Positions 29,641 to 38,461 of a stretch of 64,000 nt of DNA are shown here, one piece after another. Within the stretch, counting starts at the first letter, position 1. Each line of letters starts with the position of its first letter. The notes beneath the pieces are model-generated. The model made no database searches. It was given only the letters and a program-made list of their open reading frames with translations, and was not told the origin of the DNA. The DNA is from Deltaproteobacteria bacterium (GTDB lineage Bacteria > Desulfobacterota > Syntrophia > Syntrophales > JACQWR01), in NCBI GenBank assembly GCA_016209105.1, contig JACQWR010000004.1, forward strand, positions 124,001-188,000. The letters are read 5' to 3'. Made by a program: the position numbers and the translations under genes.

Positions 29641-29645
29641 CAGGC

Positions 29646-29867
29646 TGCTGAAAAACGCCCATCCCCGCCTTCGCGGGGACGGCGTCTGCGGCTCTGTTCC
29701 TTCGCCATTCAGCGTACGAAACAGTACGCCTCATAGCGAAGAAACCGGGGGCGCAACAGGAACCATATTTTCCTTACCGGGAATCCCCGCCTGGCTGGCG
29801 GGGATTCAATTCGGGGGCCTTGCATCCGGCCATTTTTGAGCAGCCTGTACAAGAAACTTTTTCAGCA
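29646..29867. repeat. MITE-like intergenic element
   Basis: A 222-bp non-coding block between leuC and leuD bounded by perfect 10-bp inverted repeats, TGCTGAAAAA (29646-29655) and TTTTTCAGCA (29858-29867). Inside are further small hairpins: CCCCGC-cttc-GCGGGG, GCGTAC-gaaaca-GTACGC and TCCCCGC-ctggctg-GCGGGGA. It has no ORF for a transposase. It splits an operon that is otherwise tightly packed. Confidence 0.6.
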
Positions 29868-29939
29868 ACCCGTAAAGACGCACCGCGGAATCTCGCGGCC
29901 TGCCGTTGCGGTTTGAGACAGAGGAGGAAAAAACATAGT

Positions 29940-30434
29940 ATGAAATTTTCAGGGAGGGTATGGAAATTCGGGGATAACATTGATACCGATGTGATTATCC
30001 CGGCGCGGTATCTGAATACGTCGGACCATCAGGTTCTTGCCGCTCACTGCATGGAGGATGCGGACCCCGAATTCGTGAAAAAGATACAGCCCGGCGACAT
30101 TATCGTGGGGGGTGTTAATTTCGGCTGCGGGTCGTCGCGGGAGCATGCGCCCATTGCCATCAAGGTGGCGGGTATTGCCTGTGTGGTTGCCAGGAGCTTC
30201 GCGCGGATATTCTACCGGAATGCCTTTAACATGGGACTGCCGATTTTTGAGTCGGATGCGCTGTGGGGCATGGTTTCCGAAGGCCAGCAGATTGATGTGG
30301 ATGGGGACAGCGGAAAAATTACCGTTGCGGGAAGCGGCAGGGAGCCGCTTGCCGTGAATCCCATCCCCCCATTCATGCAGGAACTCATTCATGACGGCGG
30401 CCTGATGAGGCACCTGTCGCTGAAGAAGAAATAG
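29940..30434 (+). CDS. leuD: 3-isopropylmalate dehydratase, small subunit
   Basis: Swivel domain of isopropylmalate isomerase: [15 protein letters not shown] near the N-terminus and the substrate loop [12 protein letters not shown]. 164 aa fits the short LeuD paired with the short LeuC. I chose ATG 29940, behind GAGGAGG; the longer ORF from 29820 reads through the repeat element. No intact leuB follows, only the scar at 30452. Confidence 0.92.
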   Translation: MKFSGRVWKFGDNIDTDVIIPARYLNTSDHQVLAAHCMEDADPEFVKKIQPGDIIVGGVNFGCGSSREHAPIAIKVAGIACVVARSFARIFYRNAFNMGLPIFESDALWGMVSEGQQIDVDGDSGKITVAGSGREPLAVNPIPPFMQELIHDGGLMRHLSLKKK

Positions 30435-30451
30435 AGCTGTTCATTCAGGAG

Positions 30452-30629
30452 CCCCCGGCCATCGAGGACGCCGTCAAGGCGGTGCTCAAGCAGAGGTTCG
30501 GGTCGCGGGACACTTGCGGGGAGGGGGCGACCCCGGTACGGCACCGACGAGATGGGCAGCGAAGTCGTCGAGAAGCTGACTGAGAGAATGAAGGCGATGA
30601 GGTATGCGTTGTTATCAGCGGGTCTTTGA
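30452..30629 (+). pseudogene. 3'-terminal scar of a leuB-like dehydrogenase
   Basis: Translation of this stretch gives the C-terminal pattern of isopropylmalate/isocitrate dehydrogenases split over two frames: PAIEDAVKAVLKQRFGSRDT in one, then after a shift near 30510-30540 RYGTDEMGSEVVEKLTERM in another, ending at TGA 30629. The catalytic body of about 300 residues is absent. The position directly after leuD is where leuB usually lies. I read it as a deletion remnant; the match is by family pattern, not by database search. Confidence 0.6.
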
Positions 30630-30648
30630 TAATAAAAAGGGGGGGAAT

Positions 30649-31662
30649 ATGAAAAGAAAGGCCATGCTATATGTCATCGGTTTTTTGTTTTTTACCTTCT
30701 TTGCGTTACCGGGCGATATTTCTGCGGCCCCCTATTATGAGGGGAAGGTATTAAGGATAATCGTTGGTTATAAACCCGGGGGGGGCTATGACCGCATGGC
30801 AAGGCTCGTAGCAAAATATCTTCCTCGGTACATCCCCGGGAAACCCACCGTCATCATTGAAAACATGGAAGGCGCGGACAGCATCATTGCCGCCAATTAT
30901 CTTTACAACATAGCCAAACCGGACGGCCTCACTATCGGCACCTTTAATCGCACCCTTCTTTTTGCCCCGATGATGACCCTCGAGGGGAGCAAGTTCGATA
31001 TTGCCAAGTACCGTTGGATAGGCTCAACCGCCGTGGAGGGTACCGTCCTTACCGTTCGCCAGGATCTCCCCTACCGGACGATAACAGACCTCTTGAAAAC
31101 GAAGACTCCCCTCGTGCTGGGGAGTACCGGTCCCATGGATCCAGGCAGTCAATTTCCCAACCTGTTGAAGGAGTTTGCCGGGCTCAACGCCACGCTGATT
31201 ACCTATCCCTCAAGCGCCGATGTCATGCTGGCTGTTGAACGAAGAGAAGTAGACGGCAGGGCCGGCGCCTATAGCTCGCTTAAACCGTTCATTGACCGGG
31301 GGTTGGTGCGGCCGCTGGTAAGAGGCCAGGTGGCGGAGAAGGGGATGGAGAATCTTCCCGTCAACACGGATTTTACCACCGATAAAAAGGGGAAAGCGAT
31401 TATGGGCGTATTTTCCATTGCCGATCTGATCGGCAGGCCCTATGTAGCGCCGCCGAAAACCCCGGTGGAGATTATGAATATCTTGATGAAGGCCTTTACC
31501 GCGATGGGAGATTCTCCCGAACTTCAGGCAGAGGCAGAAAAGGTGGGCATGGGTATTAAATATACCTCCGGCAAGGAGGTATTGAAGGCAATCACGTCCA
31601 CTCTTAATCAACCACCGGAAATCATCAGTGAGTTTTCCAAATATATGAAATACCAAAAATGA
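30649..31662 (+). CDS. TctC-like periplasmic solute-binding protein
   Basis: Secreted binding protein of the tripartite tricarboxylate transporter (Bug) family. A signal peptide (FLFFTFFALPGDISA) is followed by LRIIVGYKPGGGYDRMAR, the typical first strand and ligand loop, and VIIENMEGADSIIAANYLY. 337 aa from ATG 30649, which follows AAGGGGGGG. No TctA or TctB membrane gene is next to it, so it is an orphan whose ligand is unknown. Confidence 0.82.
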   Translation: MKRKAMLYVIGFLFFTFFALPGDISAAPYYEGKVLRIIVGYKPGGGYDRMARLVAKYLPRYIPGKPTVIIENMEGADSIIAANYLYNIAKPDGLTIGTFNRTLLFAPMMTLEGSKFDIAKYRWIGSTAVEGTVLTVRQDLPYRTITDLLKTKTPLVLGSTGPMDPGSQFPNLLKEFAGLNATLITYPSSADVMLAVERREVDGRAGAYSSLKPFIDRGLVRPLVRGQVAEKGMENLPVNTDFTTDKKGKAIMGVFSIADLIGRPYVAPPKTPVEIMNILMKAFTAMGDSPELQAEAEKVGMGIKYTSGKEVLKAITSTLNQPPEIISEFSKYMKYQK

Positions 31663-31723
31663 CAACTTCGTAAAAATTGGAGTGCCGCCCCAGGGGAGGG
31701 GATTCAATTGCGCGCCTTGCCGG

Positions 31724-31757
31724 AGCCTGACCCGGCAAAGGCCGGGGGGCTTTTTTT
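31724..31757 (+). terminator. Rho-independent terminator
   Basis: CCCGGC-AAAG-GCCGGG with flanking GCC/GGC and a run of seven T. It ends one base before the ATG chosen for the next gene, so it both closes the TctC transcript and lies in the translation start region of the next gene. Confidence 0.65.
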
Positions 31758-31758
31758 G

Positions 31759-32391
31759 ATGCATCCCGTTACTGTTTTTGACAATATACGGATCGAAGCG
31801 CCGCGTGAGCGCATATACCGGCGTCTGGGATATCGGCGGGGCATCACCCGGATGTCGGCCTTGCAGGACGCGGAGGTGGATACCTCCATCGTCCAGGCTT
31901 TGGCGCTCATAAGGCTGCAAGGGGCGGCACGACGTCTTCCTATCCGGAAACGGGACGAAGCGCAGGTTATCCTTGCCGCAGACGGCGGCGAGACGGCGCT
32001 GGTGAGTCGTACGCTGGCCGGGTTTCTCGGAGGCGGCAACGAGGTTCTCCTGATGGGCGCCACGGCGGGCAGTGCGATTGTGGACGCAATCCGGGAAGAT
32101 GTGGGAGGAAGCCATGTGACGCGCGGTGTTATTTTCGACGCCGTGGCCAGCGAGACCGTGGATGCCTCCCTGGACTGGATCATGGCGTATTTCCGGCAGG
32201 AACTGCGCCGGGAGAATAAATTCCTCACCGACAAACGGTATTCTGCCGGCTACGGAGATTTTCTCCTGGAAAACCAGCGCTCTTTCGTAAGATTTCTGGA
32301 TTTGCAACGTATCGGCGTGGAGCTCACGGCGAGTTGTGTGCTCGTGCCGGAAAAATCCGTGACGGCTGTGGCGGGAATCGGGGGGAGGTAA
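31759..32391 (+). CDS. Methionine synthase reactivation-domain protein
   Basis: Stand-alone version of the C-terminal activation domain of cobalamin-dependent methionine synthase. The SAM-binding block appears as RYSAGYGDF (family pattern RxSxGYxxxP-like) and the ending SCVLVPEKSVTAVAGI matches the domain end. The function would be reductive methylation of inactive cob(II)alamin using SAM. It ends just before metH, whose product lacks this domain, so the pair equals one split MetH. The start (ATG 31759) has only a G-rich site; an upstream TTG at 31708 is possible. Confidence 0.75.
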   Translation: MHPVTVFDNIRIEAPRERIYRRLGYRRGITRMSALQDAEVDTSIVQALALIRLQGAARRLPIRKRDEAQVILAADGGETALVSRTLAGFLGGGNEVLLMGATAGSAIVDAIREDVGGSHVTRGVIFDAVASETVDASLDWIMAYFRQELRRENKFLTDKRYSAGYGDFLLENQRSFVRFLDLQRIGVELTASCVLVPEKSVTAVAGIGGR

Positions 32392-32394
32392 ACA

Positions 32395-34845
32395 GTGGAC
32401 GGGAAAAAACGGATACGGGGACTCCTCAAAAAACGGATCGTAATCCTCGACGGGGCCACGGGCACCGAGCTGCAGAAGCGCGGTATGCCGCCGGGGGTAT
32501 GCCCGGAGGCTTGGTGCCGGGAAAATCCGGCGGCAATCGGCGAAATCCACCGCGCCTATCGCGAGGCAGGCGCCGACGTTGTCTATACCTGCACCTTCGG
32601 GGGCAACCGTCCCAAGCTCTCTCAGTACGGCATTGAAGGCGTTTCGGAAGTGAACCGGGACCTTGCGGTGATTGCGCGCCGCGCTGTGGGAAACCGTGCC
32701 CTTGTCGCGGGCAGCATCGGCCCCATGGGGCATTTCGTGGAACCCTTCGGGGAGATCCCCTTCGAGGATGCCGTAGGCATTTTTCGGGAACAGGCCCAGG
32801 GTCTCCTTGACGGCGGCGTTGATTGCTTCGTGATCGAGACGATGATGGATATCCAGGAAGCGCGGGCCGCTCTGATTGCCGTCCGGGAACTCGGTTCGTT
32901 CTTTACCCTGGTTACCATGACCTTCGAGAAGGAAGGGCGCACCTTGAACGGCACCGACCCGGTGGCGGCCCTCGTTACCCTGCAGAGCCTCGGCGCGGAT
33001 GCCGTAGGCTGCAACTGTTCCACGGGGCCGGAGGCGATGCTGAAAATCATCGGGGCCATGAAACCCTATGCCACGGTGCCGATCATTGCCAAGCCGAATG
33101 CGGGTATGCCGCGGCTCTCCGGCGACAAAACCATCTTTGATATGGATGCCCCGTCCTTTGCCGCCTCCGGTATGCGGTTTGCCGCAGCCGGCGTCAATCT
33201 TATGGGAGGATGCTGCGGCACCACGCCGGATCATATCCGGGAACTGAAAAACGCCCTTGTAGACAAAACACCCATTCCCCCGCTCCGAAAGTCCATCAGC
33301 GCGGTAAGTTCCGCCAGGGATTTCCGGCTGTTTGAAATGGATCGGCCGCTGGTGATTGTGGGTGAACGCCTGAATCCCACGGGGAAAAAAGCGCTCCAGC
33401 AGGAACTGTTGGAGGGGAAAACCGCCGTCATCCGGCAGATGGCTCGGGAACAGGAACAACAGGGAGCCGACCTGCTGGACGTGAACGTGGGGGTTCCCGG
33501 CATTGACGAAGTGAAAACCGTCTGCACCGTTGTCAACCTGTTGGCGACAACCACGGGAATCCCGCTGGTGATAGATTCCTCGCGGGTCGAAACCATGGAG
33601 GCCGCTCTCCGGCGCTACCCGGGGCGTGCGCTTATCAATTCCATTTCCGGGGAGAAGGAGAAGATTGCCCGCCTCCTGCCGCTGGCGGCCAGGTACGGCG
33701 CCATGTTCATTCTCCTGCCGCTCACGGACGGTGAGGTGCCGGAGACGGCGGCGCGGCGCACGGTGATTATCGGAGATATCTTTCGGGCGGCGAAACGCCA
33801 CGGCTTTACCAAGGAGGATATCGTTGTTGACGGCCTCGTGATGACGGTTGCTTCCAACCCCGGCGCGGCGCTTGAGACTATCCGGACCGTGGACTGGTGC
33901 GCGAACCGGTTCGGCTGCCGCACACTGCTCGGTCTTTCCAACGTCTCGTTCGGCATGCCCGAACGGCAGTGGATCAACGCCGCTTTTCTGGCCATGGCCC
34001 AGGCCCACGGACTTACGATGGTCATTGCCAATCCGGGAAGCGCCGAGATCATGAACGTAAAGCGGGCGAGCGACGTGCTGATGTTCAAGGACAAGGATGC
34101 CGCCGCCTACCTCGCCCATTTTTCGAACCGCCCCGGCGCGGCCGTTAAAGAACAACAACCCGCGGCGAGGCAATCTCCCGGAGAGATGGTTGCCGCGGCA
34201 GTCATTGACGGCAACCGGGAGGATATCGTCCCGCTGGTTGAGCAAGCGCTCGCCTCCGGCATGGAGGCCGTGAGGCTCATGGATGACTTCCTGATACCCG
34301 CGATCGTGCGGGTGGGAGATTTGTTTGATAAAAAGACCTATTTCCTGCCGCAACTGATCGCCAGCGCCGAGGCGATGAAAAAAGCCGTGGACTGTCTCGA
34401 ACCCAGGCTCCTCAACGGAAAAACCGGACGGACGGAGAAGGGGGTCGTCATGCTGGCGACGGTAAAGGGAGACATCCACGATATCGGCAAGAACATCGTC
34501 GCGCTCATGATTCGGAATCACGGGTACCGGGTCATTGATCTTGGCAAGGACGTGGCGGCGGAAACGATCGTGGCGGCCATTAAACGGGAAAAGCCCCAGG
34601 TGGTCGGGCTTTCCGCCCTCATGACCACCACGATGGTCAACATGAAGGAGGTGGTTTCCCGTGCGGCGCAAGAAGGTCTTTCCTGCCGCTTCCTTATCGG
34701 CGGCGCGGTGGTGACCCCCTCCTATGCGGCATCGCTCGGAACGGAATACGCGAAGGACGGCGTGGAGGCGGTGCGCGCTGTGGAGCGTTTGATCGCCTCA
34801 CCGGACGACAATTGGACGGGAAGTCAGGGAGATGATCATGGATGA
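32395..34845 (+). CDS. metH: Cobalamin-dependent methionine synthase (no activation domain)
   Basis: Methylates homocysteine from methyltetrahydrofolate through cobalamin. Order of domains: homocysteine-binding (1-290) with zinc cysteines in VGCNCSTGP and MGGCCGTTPDH; pterin-binding (about 315-570, LLDVNVGVPGIDE); cap and B12-binding domain (about 590-816) with the DIHDIGKN cobalamin His. 816 aa, against about 1,200 in E. coli, because the activation domain is encoded by the gene before it. The start is GTG 32395. It overlaps pyrE. Confidence 0.93.
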   Translation: MDGKKRIRGLLKKRIVILDGATGTELQKRGMPPGVCPEAWCRENPAAIGEIHRAYREAGADVVYTCTFGGNRPKLSQYGIEGVSEVNRDLAVIARRAVGNRALVAGSIGPMGHFVEPFGEIPFEDAVGIFREQAQGLLDGGVDCFVIETMMDIQEARAALIAVRELGSFFTLVTMTFEKEGRTLNGTDPVAALVTLQSLGADAVGCNCSTGPEAMLKIIGAMKPYATVPIIAKPNAGMPRLSGDKTIFDMDAPSFAASGMRFAAAGVNLMGGCCGTTPDHIRELKNALVDKTPIPPLRKSISAVSSARDFRLFEMDRPLVIVGERLNPTGKKALQQELLEGKTAVIRQMAREQEQQGADLLDVNVGVPGIDEVKTVCTVVNLLATTTGIPLVIDSSRVETMEAALRRYPGRALINSISGEKEKIARLLPLAARYGAMFILLPLTDGEVPETAARRTVIIGDIFRAAKRHGFTKEDIVVDGLVMTVASNPGAALETIRTVDWCANRFGCRTLLGLSNVSFGMPERQWINAAFLAMAQAHGLTMVIANPGSAEIMNVKRASDVLMFKDKDAAAYLAHFSNRPGAAVKEQQPAARQSPGEMVAAAVIDGNREDIVPLVEQALASGMEAVRLMDDFLIPAIVRVGDLFDKKTYFLPQLIASAEAMKKAVDCLEPRLLNGKTGRTEKGVVMLATVKGDIHDIGKNIVALMIRNHGYRVIDLGKDVAAETIVAAIKREKPQVVGLSALMTTTMVNMKEVVSRAAQEGLSCRFLIGGAVVTPSYAASLGTEYAKDGVEAVRAVERLIASPDDNWTGSQGDDHG

Positions 34846-35419
34846 CATGAGGAAGAAGCTGGCCGGGATCATTCTCCGGAAATCGTTCAAATACAACGCC
34901 GATAAGCCCTTCACGCTGGCTTCAGGGCGAACGAGCCCCTATTATTTCAACTGCAAGCCCACCACTCTTAACCCTGAAGGGATGAATCTCATCGGCAATA
35001 TCCTTTTCGACATGCTGGCCGGATCTACCGTGACGGCAGCCGGCGGACTGACCCTGGGCGCCGATCCCATCGCCAATGCCCTCTCCGTGATCTCCTACCA
35101 GCGGGGAACGCCCATCAAATCCTTTATCGTGCGGAAGGAGGTCAAGGGGCACGGAACGAAAAGCGCCGTCGAGGGAGAGGTATCTCCCGGCGAGCGGGTT
35201 GCGATTCTGGACGACGTGATTACCACGGGCGGCTCCACCATCACGGCGATGGAACGGGCGCGGGAGGCGGGCTTCTTCATAGAACGGGTGATTGCCCTTA
35301 TTGACCGGGAGGAAGGGGGCAGGGAAAATATCCTCAAAAGCGGACTTGTCGACAAGGTGGAAGCCGTGCTGACGAGGGGAGAGATCATGGCATTGTACGA
35401 GGGACCCCATGTCGGTTAA
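34838..35419 (+). CDS. pyrE: Orotate phosphoribosyltransferase
   Basis: Pyrimidine synthesis: joins orotate with PRPP. The PRPP motif is VAILDDVITTGGSTI, and the N-terminal FTLASGRTSPYYFNCK is typical. Of three in-frame ATG codons I chose 34838, which lies six bases after GGGAG. It overlaps the end of metH by eight bases and the DUF3047 gene by eleven. Confidence 0.93.
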   Translation: MDDMRKKLAGIILRKSFKYNADKPFTLASGRTSPYYFNCKPTTLNPEGMNLIGNILFDMLAGSTVTAAGGLTLGADPIANALSVISYQRGTPIKSFIVRKEVKGHGTKSAVEGEVSPGERVAILDDVITTGGSTITAMERAREAGFFIERVIALIDREEGGRENILKSGLVDKVEAVLTRGEIMALYEGPHVG

Positions 35420-36122
35420 AAAAAGCATCCTTGTTTTATTTCTGGCGCCGCTGTTCCTGGCCGGCACGGCGGCAGTTGCGCTGCCGGAGAAGGGCGATAC
35501 GGTTGACGTGGCCCGGTTTCTTTCCGGCGATATGAAGAATGGCGTTCCCGCGGGATGGAAGCTGGAAAAAAAATCGGGCACACCCGTGATCGGTCTGGAA
35601 AAGGAAGGCAACGCCTTCCATCTCAACATGAAGAGCGATCCCCAGTCCTCCTTCGGCATTAAGAAGGCGATCAGTGTGAACGTAAAAGAATACCCGTTCT
35701 TGAACTGGAAGTGGATGGTAAGCCGGCTTCCCCGGGGGGGGGATGTGCGAAAAGCCGAAACGGACGATCAGGCGATACAGATCTACATCGCCTTTTACGC
35801 CACGGGTTTCCCGGCTAAGTTCCATACGCCCGTCATAGGGTATGTCTGGGACAACGAAGCCCCACGGGACTGGACGGGTCGGTCCCGGCAGTTCGGCGGA
35901 AGCAATCTGAGATACATCGTACTGAAGAACAAAACCGACAAGATCGGCGAATGGTACAACGAGAAGCGCGACATCTACCAGGATTACCGAAAACTCTTCA
36001 AAGATATGAAAAACGGAGAACCCGCAGGTCCGGCAGAAGGGATATCGCTCTACATCAATTCCCAACATACCCGGAGCACGGCGGAGAGCAACATCGCCGA
36101 TGTTTATTTCAGCCGGCAGTGA
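35409..36122 (+). CDS. DUF3047 exported protein
   Basis: Exported protein with signal peptide (SILVLFLAPLFLAGTAAVA). The remainder matches the DUF3047 pattern: FLNWKWMVSRLPRGGDVRKAETDDQAI, then YVWDNEAP and the end SNIADVYFS. The fold is probably a beta-sandwich; the function is unknown. It overlaps pyrE by eleven bases and closes the metH-pyrE operon. Confidence 0.8.
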   Translation: MSVKKSILVLFLAPLFLAGTAAVALPEKGDTVDVARFLSGDMKNGVPAGWKLEKKSGTPVIGLEKEGNAFHLNMKSDPQSSFGIKKAISVNVKEYPFLNWKWMVSRLPRGGDVRKAETDDQAIQIYIAFYATGFPAKFHTPVIGYVWDNEAPRDWTGRSRQFGGSNLRYIVLKNKTDKIGEWYNEKRDIYQDYRKLFKDMKNGEPAGPAEGISLYINSQHTRSTAESNIADVYFSRQ

Positions 36123-36129
36123 ACCCGGA

Positions 36130-36252
36130 CGGCTTCGGAAAAAGGCCAGATGCGGTGTTGCGCTTCATCACGAGTCATTGCGACGTACGTCACTGTACGC
36201 CTTCATTCCTCATGACTTGCGCACCTTGCCTCTGATCCTTTTTGCGAAGTCG
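36130..36252. repeat. Short intergenic repeat element with terminal inverted repeats
   Basis: About 123 bp between converging genes. The ends CGGCTTCGGAAAAAGGCCAGA and CGACTTCGCAAAAAGGATCAGA (reverse complement of the right end) pair with few mismatches. The inside has GACGTACGTC and a GTACGCC motif also seen in the 29.6-kb element. No coding capacity. Confidence 0.55.
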
Positions 36253-36270
36253 TCTTGCAGCAGTAACTTT

Positions 36271-36966
36271 TTACGAGTCAATCAAGCTCTGCTCCCTGCG
36301 AAACCGGTTGACGGCGAGGTGGGCCTGCCGGATCGGTTCGGGCAGTTTGTAGCCGGCGCAGCAGGAAAGCGCCATATCCACGGCGCGCTTAAGTCCGATC
36401 TTGTGGCCCGGCGAAACAAAGACCGGTTTTACCCGTTCCTTCGTGCGCACAACAGCCCCGATCACCAGATCATCGCCGACCAGATCTGCATAGCTTCCCA
36501 CCCGCTCCCCCACCGGATTATAACTTCCGCACAGACGCGTCTTTGCGCACCCGATACTCGGGATATCGAGAAAGAGCCCCATGTGGGACGCGAGTCCGAT
36601 GCCGCGGGGATGGGCGATCCCCTGACCGTCAAAGATCGCGATATCGGGAACACGCCGGAGCTTTGCAAAGGCCTTGAGCAGCGGGGGTCCCTCCCGGAAT
36701 GAGAGGAGACCCGGGATATAGGGGAAGGATGATCGTTCCCCTGCGTACGCCTCTTCAATCACCTCCAGGGATGGATAGGACAACAAGACCACGGCGGCAA
36801 AGAACAGATCGCTTTCTTTCCCATAGGAAATATCCGCCCCGGCGATGATCGCCGGCCGGCGCGGAATATGGCGATCGCAAATGATAAGCTTATCCCGCAG
36901 GTTCTCCTGTATTTGCACGGCCTCCCGGTAATTGACGTCGAAGCGATGCAGGTGGTGTATTTTCAT
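36271..36966 (-). CDS. nfi: Endonuclease V
   Basis: Repair nuclease cutting near deoxyinosine. Family blocks are IIAGADISY (metal-binding Asp), IPGLLSFREGP, AIFDGQGIAHPRGIGLASH and the SIGCAKTRLCG block. 232 aa is normal. ATG 36966 (MKIHHLHRF) is used instead of the longer ORF. It converges with the DUF3047 gene and lies downstream of ribF on the same strand. Confidence 0.92.
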   Translation of the reverse strand: MKIHHLHRFDVNYREAVQIQENLRDKLIICDRHIPRRPAIIAGADISYGKESDLFFAAVVLLSYPSLEVIEEAYAGERSSFPYIPGLLSFREGPPLLKAFAKLRRVPDIAIFDGQGIAHPRGIGLASHMGLFLDIPSIGCAKTRLCGSYNPVGERVGSYADLVGDDLVIGAVVRTKERVKPVFVSPGHKIGLKRAVDMALSCCAGYKLPEPIRQAHLAVNRFRREQSLIDS

Positions 36967-37009
36967 AGTGTGCTGAGAAAAAAAGGGGGTGGAACCCGGA
37001 GTCAATTCT

Positions 37010-37942
37010 TCAGAAATGGAGTTTCAATATCTCCCGGGCCTGTTCGATATCCTGTGCAATCTGTAAGGCCAGTTCTGACGGACCGGGAAACTTGATTTCA
37101 TCCCGTATCCGGTCAATAAATAGTATGTCCAACTTTTCCCCGTAGATGTTTTCCCGGAAATCCAGGAGGTGAACCTCGACGGAGAGCGCGCCGTTGTCAA
37201 AGGTGGGGTTGATGCCGATATTGGCGACGCCGGGGTATCGTTTGCCCCTCACGCAGGCAATGACGGCATAAATGCCGCCGGCGGGGATGAGCACTTTTTC
37301 CGGCCGTATGTTTGCCGTGGGGAACCCGAGACCGGTGCCGCGATGTTTTCCGTGAACAACGGGACCGCTGATATTATAAGGCCTTCCCAGGAGGGCCGCC
37401 GCCTTCTTTACGTTACCGCCCAGGATGGCCTCCCGGATAGCGGTGCTGCTGATAACCGTATCACCGACTCCCACGGCGTTGATGACGTCCACCCCGAACC
37501 CCAGCTTTTTCCCGAAGGACGCCAGAAAAGCCTCGTTTCCCTCCTTGTCCTTGCCGAAGGTGTAATCATGGCCGATCACGATCTTGTGTATGTGGAGTCC
37601 GTCCCAGAGCGCCTGCCGGACGAACTCCTCGGCGGTCTTCTGCGCATATTCCCGGGTAAAAGAGATGATGATCACCGCGTCAATGCCCGTATCACTGAGG
37701 AGCGCGATTTTCTCTTCGAGGGTGGCGATGAGGTAAAAGGGCCGTACCTCCGGGCGGAGAATCATCTTGGGGTGGGGATCGAAGGTAATGACCACCGTCT
37801 TGAGATTCTCTTGACGGGCGTCTTCCCGCAGCCTTTTGAGAAGGCGCTGGTGTCCCAGGTGAACCCCGTCAAAATTGCCTATCGTTACCACCGCATTTCG
37901 TAATCCTGCGGGTATATCTTGAATGCCTCTGATAACATCCAT
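37010..37942 (-). CDS. ribF: Bifunctional riboflavin kinase / FAD synthetase
   Basis: Makes FMN and FAD. The N-terminal nucleotidylyltransferase domain has GNFDGVHLGHQ and the ISFTREYAQ block. The C-terminal kinase domain has GRPYNISGPVVHGKHRGTGLGFPTANI. From ATG 37942 the length is 311 aa, normal for the family. The upstream 39 residues of the ORF-track entry are not family sequence. Confidence 0.94.
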   Translation of the reverse strand: MDVIRGIQDIPAGLRNAVVTIGNFDGVHLGHQRLLKRLREDARQENLKTVVITFDPHPKMILRPEVRPFYLIATLEEKIALLSDTGIDAVIIISFTREYAQKTAEEFVRQALWDGLHIHKIVIGHDYTFGKDKEGNEAFLASFGKKLGFGVDVINAVGVGDTVISSTAIREAILGGNVKKAAALLGRPYNISGPVVHGKHRGTGLGFPTANIRPEKVLIPAGGIYAVIACVRGKRYPGVANIGINPTFDNGALSVEVHLLDFRENIYGEKLDILFIDRIRDEIKFPGPSELALQIAQDIEQAREILKLHF

Positions 37943-38014
37943 ACCGTAAGCAGCTTTCGTTCTTATAGGCGCAGACAGTAACACGAACGGCGCTAATATC
38001 AAACTCAAATTTTC

Positions 38015-38044
38015 TTGACAAGGCGCGCTATATCTGTGTAGAAA
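38015..38044 (+). promoter_or_regulatory. Promoter of tRNA-Leu
   Basis: TTGACA (38015-38020), an 18-bp spacer and TAGAAA (38039-38044), 27 bases before the tRNA. Confidence 0.55.
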
Positions 38045-38070
38045 ACAGTCCCGCTTCACCGTAAGACATT

Positions 38071-38158
38071 GCCGAAGTGGCGGAATTTGGTAGACGCGCT
38101 AGGTTCAGGGTCTAGTGGGCGTACGCCTGTCCGGGTTCAAGTCCCGGCTTCGGCACCA
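38071..38158 (+). tRNA. leuT: tRNA-Leu (anticodon CAG)
   Basis: 88 nt with encoded CCA. The acceptor stem is GCCGAAG/CTTCGGC, discriminator A. The anticodon arm CTAGG-TTCAGGG-TCTAG gives CAG, reading CUG. There is a long variable arm (GGGCGTACGCCT) and the T-loop GTTCAAGTC. Close to E. coli leucine CAG tRNA. An accessory region starts right after it. Confidence 0.95.
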
Positions 38159-38169
38159 TCCTAAAGACA

Positions 38170-38212
38170 GGGAGTTAGGCATTAACGACAATCGCTTGAC
38201 TCCCTTCTTTTT
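38170..38212 (+). terminator. Terminator after tRNA-Leu
   Basis: GGGAGT (38170-38175) pairs with ACTCCC (38199-38204), followed by TTCTTTTTTT. The loop is long (23 nt), so it is weak but well placed. Confidence 0.5.
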
Positions 38213-38254
38213 TTCGTTTCTAACGGACGTAATAGGCGTCTCTAAAGATTGAAG

Positions 38255-38286
38255 ATTCTCCGCAGCTTGCTGCGGAGAGCTTCAAT
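38255..38286. repeat. Left flanking repeat of the defence region
   Basis: ATTCTCCGCAGCTTGCTGCGGAGAGCTTCAAT is partly palindromic (CTCCGCAGC/GCTGCGGAG) and recurs imperfectly at 51030-51062. It lies about 100 bp after the tRNA. Confidence 0.5.
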
Positions 38287-38308
38287 ATACATTAGGCATT
38301 ATCTTCCC

Positions 38309-38337
38309 TTGACACACCAATGCCGTTCTCCTATACT
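38309..38337 (+). promoter_or_regulatory. Strong sigma-70-type promoter of the defence operon
   Basis: TTGACA (38309-38314), a 17-bp spacer, TATACT (38332-38337). It predicts a leader of about 115 nt before the methyltransferase ATG at 38462, which has GGGAGGG in front. Confidence 0.7.
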
Positions 38338-38461
38338 CCCGCTGTCCAAAAACCCTATCCATTCAATAAGTAACATCGGGTGATTTCTGCATCGGATTGT
38401 CTGCACGTACGACGCTTCCAACATGCGAGCGCCGAAAACCTGCCCGCCTCGGGAGGGATGA

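Noticed and set aside
31210-34671. 1,153-codon antisense ORF over the methionine synthase region
   Set aside because: It is the reverse shadow of GC-rich metH and its neighbours; its composition is low-complexity (Arg, His, Gly, Pro rich) and no family pattern is seen.
38071-38158. tRNA-Leu as a classical phage-type att site
   Set aside because: I found no second copy of the tRNA 3' end at the right side of the island and no integrase gene.
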